64,000 bases of DNA from Hygrocybe punicea (taxonomy: Eukaryota; Basidiomycota; Agaricomycetes; Agaricales; Hygrophoraceae): positions 7,415,508-7,479,507 of the forward strand of contig OY744464.1 in NCBI GenBank assembly GCA_963556145.1. Direction: 5' to 3'. This document shows, in pieces, positions 8,953 to 20,425 of the stretch (positions are counted from its first letter, which is position 1; every line of letters starts with the position of its first letter). The position numbers and the translations under genes were made by a program. The notes under the pieces were generated by a model that was given only the letters and a program-made list of their open reading frames with translations, was not told the DNA's origin and did not search any database.

Positions 8953-11271
8953 TGACCGGATTGGTACAATATCATGGTAGTAATCATTTTACTGCTCGTT
9001 TTATTAGTTCAGCAGGTCTTGTTTGGTTTCATGATGGAATTGGAGTCCTGACCAAAATAGCGGAAGTGGAAGTCAGTGGCAGTGGAAGTCAAGCTCAAAG
9101 TAGTGGAAGTTGGGTTTACATTGTACTCTCCCATTGTCTGTATTGTATTGGTAACATGGCATTGTTTTATTCATTCTATCTACTTGTCGACTAGTAAAAA
9201 AGGTATAATGAGCTGTGTTAATAATTTTCACCAAGTTCCTTGTGTGGTTTCTGTGTGCACTTCTTTCTGGGCCGTTTTGGGGTGTCAACATCGCTGAAAT
9301 CTGTTGTGGCCGCCTTGCCAAATGTTTTGGGTGCTGTCCATACCCTCTGTGATCGTCCCAACAAGATGCCACCGGTATCAGAGCTTGAAATGGCAAGGGT
9401 CAGGGGAGTGTGAGACCCAGAAGCTGTGGTGTCAGTGATGGAAACATTGGTGAGAGTTGTGCCACCGGGATCAGAACTGGAAACAGCAAGGGTTGGGGGG
9501 GTTGAGACCGTGAAGCAGTGGCGTCAGCAATGGGAACGTCAATGGTGAGAGTTGGGTTGGCACCAGGGAGAGACTCGGTGCCAGAAGAAACTCCTGCCAT
9601 CTCTATGGCATCGTCCTCCAGATCATGCAGATCGGTCTCCACAGGTTCCAATGGTGTTGCAACTTTGCCCTTTGCGGCCATTGATGGATTATGGCGCCTT
9701 TGTATACCAGTGCTAGCCTGTAATAGTTTTTTCTTCTTGTGCAATTCCTTTGTATACACTTGTGACACCTTTCGAGCCTCAAGTTCAGCAGCTAGTTCAT
9801 CTTCAATCTCCTCGAAAGTGGTAAGATTTGATCGATGTTCTTGTGCCTTGTGAATGCAGCCATCATGGCGCAACTGGTTGGCATGATCACGATGAGCTAT
9901 TGTGTTCTGTTTGTTGGGTAGGATGCAGCTTAGTTCCGTTTGGAGGATTTTGTCCTCTTGAAGTCGATCGTATTCATAAGCTCTAGTAATAAAGATAGCG
10001 ATGAGAAACAATGATAGACTTCAAGAAGACTCTGATACATACTTAGTTATTGACTCCAGAAGGGTCAAATTGATGCCAGTATGTTGATTGGCAGCCGGGT
10101 GTGAACTCTCATTTAGATTTGTGTCACCCGGCATAAGGTACCAATCTTCACAATCAATCTTGGAGTGAAATTCATTTAATGATGGGAAAAACCAGGGGCA
10201 GGATTTCTTGTCGTGATACCAGTTGCGCAGTTTCTTGTACTCTGAACCCTCGCAGAAATTCTTAAACACTTCAAGTTCTGCCGTTGTTTCCAAGAACCAG
10301 AACTGCCAAAAACGATTTACAACGTCTTGGGGACAGTGGTCAGCGAGGGAATTAGCAAAACTAGACCAGCGTGAGTCCAACCAAGGCAAGAAATCAAAGA
10401 TGTCACTCACCGATCAAGATGAACTGTACACGTCTGCACGATGTATTGGACAATAACCTGTGGGTCTGTCACATGGATCCCACTAATCTCTTGCTGATTC
10501 TGCTTCACGAGGTCATCTCCGCAAGCATCGACTTGAGGCTTGCAACCATCAACCAATATGGCTCAAAGTCCAGTTCCATGGATTTGACTGGCTGACCGGT
10601 CACACGCCCTATTGTGTCCCACAGCCCTGACCACATTCACTGAAATGCCTGGCATGTCTCGTGCGTACAATAAATGCATGCAATGGTGATACCTGGGTTG
10701 TCATCAACGATGGCTCAAATAAAGAATGTAAGTACTCACACATGTTGATCCGATCATTCCAGATCACGACCTCCCACTCCTTCCAGATTCCATGTGTTCA
10801 CTTGTAGGTGTTGTCGTGAAGTGAAGCCTTGGCTTTGTGGATGAGTTTGGCGAGATTGGGTAACATAGTGATGACGATGTCAATACTATCACAAGACGAT
10901 ACTTCATGAATGTAACGTTTGTCAGGTGGAAGTGTCATTGAATCCAATTTCATTTGGGCAATAACCCCTTCAAGGCCGCTGCCATGGGGTGCTGCTTCAG
11001 TTTTGAGTTGGTGGATGATTTGCTGCTTTGTTCGTGCGTTTGCGAGTGCTGGATCCAATGCTGAGACATGCAAGCTACCAGTGATTTGGAATGTTGATTG
11101 TGCTGAGATGATGTTGAGGACACATAATACACATCTAATATAGTTCAATCGTACCCAGGTCGACCTTCTTCACCGTGGCTCCTGTCACACCAATTGCTTC
11201 CACTGCCTGCCTATAGACATCCTTCCCAGTGCGTGAGACTTTTTCGGAAGGCAGTGCTGGATGGTTGTGAG

Positions 11272-12555
11272 TAGTGTTGGGGAAGTTTGGTCTCAGACCG
11301 ACCCAAACCCGGTTTAGACCGAACCGAAACCGCCAGTTTCGGTTTCGGTTTGGGAAATTTCGGCTGAGACCGAACCGTTCAGTCTCCGGTTTGGAGATTT
11401 GGCCGCAGGCCAAAATGGTTTCAAACTCAGTTTGAACCGCAAACCAACAGTCCAAAGTCGGCTACATGGCTGACTTCGAAAGTCACCCAAAGTCACCAAC
11501 CCCACCAACAACACCCCCGATATACGCCAAACGAAGACGATGGAGCACCCGAGGTCGACAAAACGGGCGGCGGGGTACTCCCTGCCGCCCGCGTATGTTT
11601 TTTATTTTTATTTATTCGAACTTAACTAACGCATTTACAAATTGCACCACCACGGCCACCACCACCACCACCACCACCACGACAATGACCACAACAACGG
11701 CAATGACAACGGCAACGGTTACAACCACTGTCAACGCCACGCCGGACACGCCAACAGCAACGCCCACGGCCCACCCCCAGCGCCACGCCAAATGCGTTCA
11801 AAACGCACGCCAAACGTACGTGAATGGGGTGGAGTCAACAAGGTGGAAGAGCAGCAGGGTGGTGCATCCACCCCGCTCCTTCGTGGTATGTACCTTTATT
11901 CATTTTTCACTGATTTATTCGTCCATTATAGAACGCGGCACTGTACCATCACCACCACGCAACACTAACACCACCGAGGAAGGCCAACGCGGGGTCAACC
12001 CGGCCGTCGTCGTGTACAACACGTATGACGCATCTGGACACCCTCGCGAAGAGGCTCCTATGCCACCACCACCACGCGTCCGCCGAAAACAACCAAAGTG
12101 GCCCAGCCGTCGCCGCGTGCACAACGCGTATGATGCGTGGGGCACCACCACCACCACCACCACCATCACACGTCCACCGAAAACGGCCAACGCGGTCAAC
12201 CCACATCGCATGTACAACGCGTGTGACGCGTCGGGACACCCATGGAGAAGCCCGCATGCAGCTCAATGCCAGCACAGGGTGTGCCAGCACCCCAGCACCC
12301 CAATCTCACCTCGCAATCAGGCTGGCCACGTCAATTGACGTGCGCAGCACTGTTGCGAGGTCAGAATGGTGCAGGGGCACTGAGCACTAGCAGTCCGCGG
12401 TTCAGACCACATTTGGACCGAAACCGAACCGATGCAAACGGTTTGCATCGGTTTCGGTCTGGTTTGGGGACTTTGGGTGGAAAACCGGACCATTCGGTTT
12501 CCGGTTTGGGCAAAAAGGCCCCAAACCGGACCAAACTGAACTTCCCCAACACAAC
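11272..12555. mobile_element. hAT-like non-autonomous element inside the transposase pseudogene
   Basis: The left end TAGTGTTGGGGAAGTT and the right end, read inward on the other strand as GTTGTGTTGGGGAAGTT, form the TIR. Direct repeats TTGTGAG (11265-11271, 12556-12562) flank it; 7 bp match, and an 8th base differs. The subterminal parts are full of the motif CGGTTTCGGTT and its complement (11300-11410 and 12400-12530), as expected for multiple transposase-binding sites. The core has CCA/CAC-rich degenerate repeats of about 100 bp that read open on both strands, with no recognisable protein. It interrupts the coding sequence between SGPH and HPALPSE of the host transposon. Confidence 0.7.
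12308..12361. repeat. 54-bp palindromic module, copy 1
   Basis: Perfect 9-bp arms ACCTCGCAA (12308-12316) and TTGCGAGGT (12353-12361) lie symmetrically around the 16-bp perfect palindrome CACGTCAATTGACGTG (12327-12342). Spacers of 10 nt separate arm and centre on both sides. Copies are at 15086, 34573 and 42683. It lies just inside the right subterminal region of the hAT-like element. Confidence 0.7.
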
Positions 12556-15085
12556 TTGTGAGGACCGCTAAGTATAATAATGGCTTTGCGAATGGAATGA
12601 TCCACTGGCAAGTAGACTTTGATGCGAGCCAAACATGTGCACCGCACTAAGTTGCCCTGAACTATTTTCCCGGTTTCGTCAATGTGAGAATATACTATGG
12701 GAGATTAAGCAAAGATCCATGGATTCAACACAGGTACATACGGCAGAGTTTCCTACCCTTGCCCCAACTTCAAGGCATGACCACATGAGCACATTTCCCG
12801 GCATTGACATCTTTCAAGTTCTCTGGTATCATCTTGAAAACCCCACCTTCCTGGAACAGTTTGATGATATGGCTTTCTTGAATACCAACTGGAATTGTCA
12901 GGAAGCGGTGCGAGAATGGGGGATTGGCTGGTTTCCAATTTCCACATCTGATGAAATGAGACTTGCCATCAAAGTTTTTCTCTTTGAGGCATCGTACCAC
13001 AGGTGATCCAGGACATTGGCTGCTGTCTTGCTGAATGTGCGGGCAGACCTTCTGTAGGCAGGAGTTATAAAACCTAAAGAATCATCAGGGTGATAAATGG
13101 GAAATACAATTGACCCTGACTCACGAAATCGCACGTAACGCAGATGACAAGCTCTGTTGCTCATTGACATCAAGTTCTGCCTTGAAAAGTGTTTCTCTTC
13201 CATGCTCATCAGGTTCATAATGTTGGCAGTCTGCGAGTAAGGCCATGTCAAGTTGATTGCAGTGGTAGACTCCTTGGCAATGATGTTCTGAGACTTGGCA
13301 TGGCAAGCTGCCAAGCGCAGCAATGCGAGGTGTTTTTTCTCAGTCCCACCACTCCCCCCACCCCACAAGTCTTGATCCTACAGCTGTTTATTTAGTGTCC
13401 AAAAACAGGAAATATGAATGTACTGGCATACCTGAGACTTGATGATGGCGGCCATGGACAATGGCTTGCCCTCACTGTCGTTCCACTGGCGGTCATCGTT
13501 GGAGAGGTTGAGGAGGTAGCCAATCCGTTCTTCTTGTGGCACTGTCCAACACGAAGGGATTGTCGTGAGGTGGATGATTTGGCACAGGGTGAGTTGCCGG
13601 GTTATTTGCAGGGGTACGTTGGCTTGCAGAAGCAGGTTAGCTGGTATTTCAGCGGTCATGGGTTCTTTCTTTATATGTAGGCGCTTTGCAGTGAGGTGCT
13701 TTGTTGGGCTTGAGTCGGGATTGAGGTCGCTATCAGAGTCATCAATGATGATGACCTCTGATGGGACTAATCTGAAGTCACCATGCTTTCATTTGGGTGT
13801 ACATGCCACTAAGATATTGACTGCATCATTTGAAAATAAGTTGTCGAGGGTGGGGGATACATGCTGTTTGGAGGCGATGGGTTTCAAGATGGGTGTTGAT
13901 GAAGTGAGATACATGCCAAGAGATTGCAAGGCGGGAGATATGCGGTGGTTGGAGGAGGTGGAGGTGGATGTCGAGATGGGTGTTGATGTGACCTGCGCAT
14001 CGAGGGATTGCTGGGTGGGAGATACGCAGCTGCTGGAGGAGAGGGGAGCTGAGATGGGTGTTGATAAAGTGACCTGCACATTGAGGGATTGTCGTTGGTA
14101 ATACTGGGCGGTCCAAGTAAAAAACAGGTCAGGTTCCATCCATAGTTCAAGGTTGTTGGCATTGGGCAGCGTGAGCTCCTGGAGGAATGCTGGGATGGTC
14201 TGGATATGCCATCGCGTCAGCTAATATCCTCAAAATTTGTTAGATATGTACCTCAACGATGTACTTGTTGAGTACATCACAGCCGATCTTTGCAATCAGT
14301 CATCTCGCGATGGCAAACTTGGCGTCATTCGGTGCAGTGGGCAGCATGTGTGGCATGATAGCAATGAGAATGATGACTAGAACCTGACATATTGAAAACG
14401 AGTGTGTGGTTTTGCGCCGCCCCCAGGCCACCATATTGGCCACAGGTCAATGATGGCACAATGGACTTGGAGAGACGTGGCTTGTTATTGGCTGATTACC
14501 TAATACAGTGCATTGGGACTTACACTCACTTGATTGACTTCGTGTCCTGACTTCCACTTCCACTGACTTCCACTTCTACTACTTTGGTATATACTCTGGA
14601 ATTGCCACTGGGAGATCTATGGAATATGAAGGAATGTTACACATCAGGACTTTCCACATTTAGTCGGGATCTAAAGTGATTTCTAAAGTTAGCACCAAAA
14701 TATAATCTTTAGATTTACATTTAGGCCTAGCCTAAATATTGAATTTAAGTCACAAATAAATGTATATCTAAATTATTTATTTATTTTCATTTTTAGGTTA
14801 TTCTTGCAATCAAAATAATTATCAGATCTATATTGTAAGGGGAAAGTATAATTTAGTTCCAAGTTTACTCAAATTTCTAGTCCAAATTTAGGCATCACCT
14901 AAAGGCAGGCCAAAATTAAAACTTTCGGTAGCGTTAAAATAATAAATTTAATAATTATCAAAATGTAAGATTTTCGGCAGCTATTTAAATTCAAAGTTGT
15001 TGTTAGATCTAAAGCTATTGCCCGCGCCATTGCCCGCTCGTCGCCCGCCCGTCGCCCACCCATTGCCCACCCATCTCCCAATCTT

Positions 15086-15139
15086 ACCTCACGAGCCCAG
15101 CTCCAACGTCAATTGACATGGTGGTGGGGTTCGTGAGGT
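15086..15139. repeat. 54-bp palindromic module, copy 2
   Basis: Arms ACCTCACGA (15086-15094) and TCGTGAGGT (15131-15139) are perfect complements, centred on GTCAATTGAC (15108-15117). Length and symmetry equal those of the copy at 12308. It sits at the boundary between the left TIR arm and the minisatellite core of the 14640-16626 element. Confidence 0.7.
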
Positions 15140-16255
15140 GATGACAGAGGTAGGGGGAGAGGCAGGTGGGGGAGATGGCAGGGGTGACAAGGGTGTACGG
15201 GGGCACGACAGAATGAGAGCGAGATGGCGGGGGCACGATAGGATGGGAGGGTGACGAGCGTGGGTGATGAGGGTGTGGGAGATGGCGGGGGCACGATAGG
15301 ATGGGAGGGCGACGAGGGTGTAGGTGATGAGGTGTGGGAGATGGCGTGGGCATGGCACGATGGGATGGGAGGAGATGGCGTGGGGGACGAGGGAGTGGGA
15401 GGGTGAGGAGATGGCGTGGGCGTGGGCGACAAGGGTGTGGCGTGGGCGACGAGGGTGTGGATGACGAGGGTGTGGGAGATGGCGTGGGGTGTGGGCGAGG
15501 GAGGTGATGGCGGAGGTGGCTTGGCGGGAGATGGCGTTGGCGATGAGGGTGAGGGAGATGGCGTGGACATGGGTGAGGGAGATGGCGGGGGCACGATGGG
15601 AGGGCGACGAGAGGGTGTGGGAGATTGCGTGGTGATGGGATGGGATGGTGGGGAGATGGCGTGGGTGTGGACGAGGGAGATGGCGCGGGCATGGCCATGG
15701 GGGATCCAATTTTGGATGGGTTAGATGTGGGCGACGAGAGCGTGGGCGACGAGAGTGTGGCGATGAGAGCGTGGGCGATGAGAGCGTGGCGACGGCGTGG
15801 CGATGAGAGCGTCGCGTGTGCGACGAGGGTGCGGCGTGGGCGACAAGGGTGTGGGAGATGGCGAGTGTGAGGAGAGATGGCGACGACGACGAGGGAGATG
15901 GGAGATGGCGTGGGTGTGGACGAGGGAGATGATGGGGAGGGCGGAGGTGTGGGCGACGGCTTGGCAGGAAATCGAGGGTGGGAAATGGCGGCGAGGGCGA
16001 GGGAGATGGCGTGGGGTGTGGGAGATCGTCATACTTGGGCAGGGGAGATGCCGGGGATGGGATGAGCGGGAGCGGGAGAGATGGCGAGATGGCGTCACGG
16101 TGGGTGTGAGGTCGAAAAAAAAAATTTGATTGGTTTTGTCGACGTCGGAGCTGGGTTCAGGTCATGATTGGGAGGTGGGCGACGGGTGGGCGATGGGTGG
16201 GCGATGGGTGGGCGATGGGTGGACGACGGGTGGGCGATTGCGCGGGCAATAGCTT
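15140..16255. repeat. G-rich minisatellite (GATGGCGTGGGCGACGAGGG-like units)
   Basis: Irregular tandem units built from GGGAGATGGCG, GTGGGCGACGAG and GGGTGTGG fill this segment. Close to the right end it turns into five short copies of GGGTGGGCGATG (16169-16240). Strong strand asymmetry (G on plus, C on minus) leaves all frames open, so long Pro/Ser/His-rich or Gly/Asp-rich reading frames exist on both strands. They have no conserved features and are not called as genes. Confidence 0.75.
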
Positions 16256-16629
16256 TAGTTCTGATTGAAATTTGGAATGTTGATAACCGCCGAAATTTTT
16301 TTTTTGATAACTATTAAATCCATTATTTTAGTCACACTGAAAGTTTAAATTTTGGCCTGCCTTTGGATGATACCTAAATTTAGACTAGCAAATTTGAGTA
16401 AACTTGTAGCGAAATTCTGTTTTCCTTCCACAATCTAGAACAGGTCATCATTTTAATTGTAAAACTAGTCTAAAGATGAAACTAAATAAATACTTTAGAT
16501 GTACATTTATTTGTGACTTAAATTCAATATTTAGGCTAGGCCTAAATGTAAATCTAAAAATTATATTTTTCCGCTCACTTTAGAAACCACTTTAGACCCC
16601 AACTAAATGTTGGAACTCCTGAGGTGTTA

Positions 16630-17470
16630 GATGATGTTGTCCTGACTCAATGCAGGTCAAAACAAGCAAGTATGTAATTGTATGTTTTGGTGTAAGTTGT
16701 ATATAGTAATCTCATGTTATACAAATTTTTTGAGTAGGACTCAGATATGCCGTGCAAAGCAACGGCCCTCTAGCCCAAGTTACAACCACAGATCCTGTTG
16801 TGATACTTTAATTGCCATTCTTCATGGAAATTACCAAGGCATATAACAACAAACCGTCAACTTCCAGTATTGTATGCCATGGCCGTTCAACCGCTGACTG
16901 ATGACCGCTGTGTCAACCCATACCATTCATACAATCCTTTACCGACTCTCGGCATCTGTACAGCCACTTGTCAACTCGTTTTCCCGATGTCGGAGGTCCT
17001 CTTATAAGCAAAACCTCATTTGTAACGTGAAGTTTCGCGCTCGTCCTTCCACTTTACTCAAACTTCCTTCTTCTTCGGCTATGCATCCCCGTCAGTGGCA
17101 GGGCCGTCACAGCATTGTGGGCGGTGCCGAACACCTTGTTCCAACAATAACTTGATCATCTGGCTCGGTGAATCGGCGTGAAGGTTACAATCTATTCTTA
17201 TCGTGACTGACGGGGTACATTACTAGTATCCGGGCGCCAATCTTTTAGCCAGCTGAGTGACTTCGATTTGCTGATGCAGACCTTTCATTCCTTGTCTGCT
17301 GTGAACTTGATTCTCCCAATTTGTTTCCATCTTTTTTATTATTATAACAAGTTATGACCCAGACCTCGGAATCTCAAGGTCAGCTTCGAATGATTTAGCA
17401 TGGCGATCGACTAAGCGGTTCTCCAGGGCCGTTCCAGCAGAATAATCCTTTGTTGCAGGAATGTGCTGCA
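16630..17470. other. Intergenic, no gene seen
   Basis: AT-moderate sequence between the long-TIR element and the DUF6535 gene. Short frames occur (for example 16901-17155) without recognisable features. 17160-17470 probably holds the promoter and the first non-coding or short coding exon of the next gene. Confidence 0.5.
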
Positions 17471-19046
17471 ATGTTGACTGCGGATGGCGAACGGACGATT
17501 TCAAGATGGACTCAGAGCATAGATGTGATTCTCGTTTTTGTGAGCTCATGCCAATCAATCCGTCTTTCAAGTAACCATATCATGTGTTAGGCCGCCTTAT
17601 TCTCAGCAGTCGTGACAACTTTCTTAATCGAAGCCTCGCACGCACTGGAACGTGATACCCTCACCACTACCAACGAGATTCTCCTCATCATCTCGAAGCA
17701 ACTCTCTTCATTGAATAATGGTACACTGGCCGCCATCCCGGACGCCAGTACAGTGACTCAACAGCCCTTTATCCCCAAAACACATGACGTCGTCGTGAAC
17801 GCGTTATTGTTTGCCAGCTTGTCATTATGCATCGTTGCCTCTTTTGGGGCATTGCTAGCGAAATTGTGGTTGATAGCGTACGACAAGGCCGTTAGTAAAC
17901 CAGGAGGAGCCCGCGACCGAGCCCTCGATCGCCAAGAAGCTTATAATGGACTCCAAGAATGGCACCTGGGTGCCGTCATCGAGGCACTCCCAATTATTGT
18001 GCTCATCGCTGTTATTCTATTTTATATGGCGCTACAGTGAGGCTCTTTGAGACATTTTAGCTCTCCTCCGAACCTGACAGCCATGTTATAGCCAGACCAC
18101 GCAAAACGGCCCCAAAGCCGTCACCGGCGGATTTGAGGTTGCGTTTGTATCCACTATAGTCCTTGGAATTTCGTCCTCAATCGCCGCGGCCTTCATTCCA
18201 CATTGTCCATTCCATACACCCTTATCACGCGCAATCAGGTTCACCTTCGATTTCGTCTTGCCAAAGAACACCTGTTCACCGGCTGCACAACTGTGTCTGA
18301 CATGCGTCTGCGCCGTATTGACCGCTATATCTATTTATCTCACGGTGTTCGTCCACGTGGAGTTTACCTTCACGCTAGTGTTTGCTTGCATTGCGCAGCT
18401 TGCCATGTTTAGAGATGTACGGAAAACAGAGAAGAAGGGACGACTCCTCATTGGACTTCCCACGTGGTTCGCGTGTTCATTTGTTGCCAATCTTGTCCTC
18501 GCCATACCCGCCTCGTACTTCAGCCAACGCCGTTTCATTTTCCTGGGAATTCTCCTCGCAGCCGGTTTTCAGTGGGTTTTCCTCGGCTACCTCATGGCCA
18601 GAAACGGCTGCACCGTTCCGGACACGGTTGAGACAGAGACACTGGTGTGGTTTCTGAAAAAAAACCTTTCGTCGAATCATGTCTTGTTCAAACGAGCCGC
18701 ATTGAATGCCGATACAGAGCAGCGCAAAGTGGTCTTCGCTCACTCAATTTTCCCGCATCTTTCGTCCCTTTTAGCTCCTTACTTGTCATCGTCGGACCGA
18801 GCCCTGCAGGACCTCGAGCAACTGGATTCGTATGTCAGTTGCATAAAAACATCGCTGAACTTCGAGTTGCGCCAGGCGTCATGGTGGGAGAACGAGGCTG
18901 CGGTGAAGCTCCCAGAAGGTTGGAAGAAGCTACGAAGTGACCTCGATATCATTAGGTCAAGCCATACACTTGATCTAGGGCTAGACCTTCACCAGAAGAT
19001 CGTAGAGACCATAAACAAAATGGACACCATAGAGTCACCAGAATAG
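17471..19046 (+). CDS. DUF6535-type multi-pass membrane protein
   Basis: Model join(17471..17539, 17591..18036, 18092..19046), 489 aa. The introns are 51 and 55 nt with GTGAGC/TTAG and GTGAGG/ATAG ends. The splice joins give the family signature W-T-Q-S-I-D-V-I-L-V-F followed by AALFSAVVTTFLIEAS. Hydrophobic segments lie at about residues 18-38, 95-125, 150-170 and 185-205, and again between about 250 and 345. The last 140 residues are soluble and charged. DUF6535 proteins are expanded in Agaricomycetes and have no assigned function. The true start is uncertain: the frame is open upstream to 17399, and an earlier exon could exist. The gene converges on the catalase gene, with 135 bp between their stops. 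Confidence 0.75.
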
Positions 19047-19181
19047 ACAACATGGCATGAACCCGAAGAAATATGACAACTTCGCCAGAAGGCTTTTTGG
19101 TGGCATGTGTCCATATTTTATGGTAATCATAGGAACACTTTGACATACTTTGTACAAAATACAAATAGGAACATTCAGAAG

Positions 19182-20144
19182 CTATGTAGATTCAGAGGTA
19201 CTTGGCGCAGCCCGTCGGCGACGACCACTCAAGAGATAGACGGCGGCGCGGAGTTCGAGGAGAGGATCATCGGAAGGCTCAATGCCCTGGACGCGTGGGA
19301 TAGGATCAAAGATGATATGTTGCTGCTCACGATCACTGTCGTCAACCAGTGCATTAATGGTGAGTTTGCCCAGATTGATGACGGTGCGATCCTCAGGCCA
19401 TCGTACGGTGGCATCGTCAACGGTGTCTCCGTCGTTGGCAAGCTGCACGTGGAGGTGGAATGTGACGGGTCCATTTGCGATGCGCTGCGGGAGCTCATCA
19501 AAGAGGTAGTTTGGGCTCTTGGATTTTGCGGTGGCTGCATCGAGGTGGTCCATGCCAGCCTCGGGCACGATGCTGTACCGCCCGAAGCGGAAGGCTCCGC
19601 TTGTGTTGGTGAACTTCATTGCATTGAGGCCGAAATAGCTCTCGCAAGCGAAGCTGGAGGGGGAGGGTTTCGGCATTTGTACGAAGGCGAGCGCGGCGGG
19701 GTGGGATCCGAGGAAGGCTTCGATAGGAGTGGGTGACGCCGTGCCGGGCGCAGAGGAAGCGAGGGCACGCAGAAACTCCAAAAACTCTGCTCCGGTGCGG
19801 GTTGGGAAGGCCGGTGTAGAGTGGCCGATGATGTCTGTGTGGATGCGGTCGCCGAGGTGAAGGCGTAGGGCAAACCCACGAGGGTTGGCCTTCGGGTCGT
19901 TATCGGGCACGAGGGGGATGCCTGTGGAGTTGGAGAAACGCACGGTTATAGGGGTGGATGGCTGTGTGAAGTGTTGGGCATGGGAAAGAGCTGCAGCGTC
20001 GGCGGTGGGTGTGAAAGAGCCGGTGAGTACGATGCCGCGTGCATGGGCAGGGCGAAAACCAGGGTGCAGGCCAAAAATCGTGTCGAGCTGAGCGATAAGC
20101 CCTTCGCCGAGTGCGACTAGTTTTGGGTCAGAGGGTAGAGGCAT
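19182..20144 (-). CDS. Catalase-related (srpA-type) heme peroxidase
   Basis: 320 aa, a single exon. It matches the small catalase-related family: GFRPAHARGIVLTGSF with the active-site His at about residue 34, VRFSNSTGIP (about 68-77), NDPKANPRGFALR, and a C-terminal heme-ligand region DDPLLELRAAVY in which Tyr is the likely proximal ligand, followed by SGRRRR. The length is normal for this group and much shorter than full catalases. No signal peptide or SKL peroxisomal signal is seen (the end is TSEST). Members break down peroxide or act as peroxidases; the substrate here is unknown. The promoter side faces the MITE at 20426. Confidence 0.85.
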   Translation of the reverse strand: MPLPSDPKLVALGEGLIAQLDTIFGLHPGFRPAHARGIVLTGSFTPTADAAALSHAQHFTQPSTPITVRFSNSTGIPLVPDNDPKANPRGFALRLHLGDRIHTDIIGHSTPAFPTRTGAEFLEFLRALASSAPGTASPTPIEAFLGSHPAALAFVQMPKPSPSSFACESYFGLNAMKFTNTSGAFRFGRYSIVPEAGMDHLDAATAKSKSPNYLFDELPQRIANGPVTFHLHVQLANDGDTVDDATVRWPEDRTVINLGKLTINALVDDSDREQQHIIFDPIPRVQGIEPSDDPLLELRAAVYLLSGRRRRAAPSTSEST

Positions 20145-20425
20145 GGATCACGGTCTTTGGATAGCAATGGCAAGTGGGCAATCCAGGTCTCAGAAGATTG
20201 ATAAGCCATCGATCTTCGGTGTTTGTCAACTTTTCGGTCTATTATACGCCACATATTTGGGTAAGCATTGATGGAACCTATGGGGACAGTGGAAGGACGG
20301 AGGATGACATGGTGCCATTGGTGGGAGGTAGAAGGGGACAATTTGAATTATTTAAAACGAGAGAGAGGATGTGTTTGAAGTCACGGATAACCAAAGACAT
20401 TTGAAGCAGGCGACGGGACAGTGTA

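Larger units (their letters stand above)
9400..14350 (-). pseudogene. Decayed transposase of the 9043-14596 element
   Basis: From high to low coordinates the minus strand gives fragments of one protein. N-terminal pieces are AKFAIARRLIAKIGCDVLNK (near 14300) and NLELWMEPDLFF (near 14130). Then come ITRQLTLCQIIHLTTIPSCW (near 13600), GGGSGGTEKK and a His/Cys-poor stretch (13370-12900), VYLPVDHSIRKAII and SGPH (near 12590), then HPALPSEKVS on the far side of the hAT insertion (near 11240). The catalytic region starts DNTYK, then GIWKEWEVVIWNDR (10800-10750), and VTGQPVKSM follows near 10590. The C-terminal pieces are FDFLPWLDSRW ... NWYHDKKSCPWFFPSLNE (10400-10170) and RLQEDKILQTELS (near 9940). 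Stops and frame shifts separate the pieces, and some gaps may be introns. Not functional. Confidence 0.65.
9043..14596. mobile_element. DDE transposon with TIRs and 8-bp TSD (MULE-like or relative)
   Basis: The left end GAGTCCTGACCAAAATAG and the reverse complement of the right end GAGTATATACCAAAGTAG align, and the similarity runs on for about 50 bp through GAAGTGGAAGTCAGTGG repeats. Perfect 8-bp direct repeats TGGAATTG flank both ends (9035-9042 and 14597-14604). The element encodes a decayed minus-strand transposase and was itself hit by an hAT-like insertion at 11272-12555. 8-bp duplications occur in hAT, P, KDZ and some MULE elements; the protein pieces look most like the fungal MULE-type group. 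The superfamily is uncertain. Confidence 0.75.
14640..16626. mobile_element. Long-TIR non-autonomous DNA transposon with minisatellite core
   Basis: The ends CACATCAGGACTTTCCA and, inverted, CACCTCAGGAGTTCCA start an imperfect inverted repeat that can be followed for roughly 450 bp per arm (left 14640-15085, right about 16170-16626). It includes the matching stretch ATTTAG(G)CCTAGCCTAAATA and flanking TTTACATTTAGG/AATTCAATATTTAGG blocks. A 3-bp direct repeat TTA flanks it (14637-14639 and 16627-16629). 3-bp duplications with CAC ends fit CACTA-type elements; TTA would also fit PIF/Harbinger. No transposase is encoded; the middle is a G-rich tandem repeat. Confidence 0.7.

Noticed and set aside
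11466..12390. Plus-strand frames with His, Thr and Pro runs in the hAT-like core
   Set aside because: CAC/ACC repeat artefact; all three frames are open and none has a conserved motif.
15084..16129. Long reading frames of up to 206 codons on both strands
   Set aside because: They come from the strand-asymmetric minisatellite; residues are low-complexity (Pro/His/Ser or Gly/Asp/Val) and several frames are open at once.
17354..17395. Upstream ATG for the DUF6535 gene
   Set aside because: An in-frame TAG follows at 17396, and no intron of normal length can bridge it.
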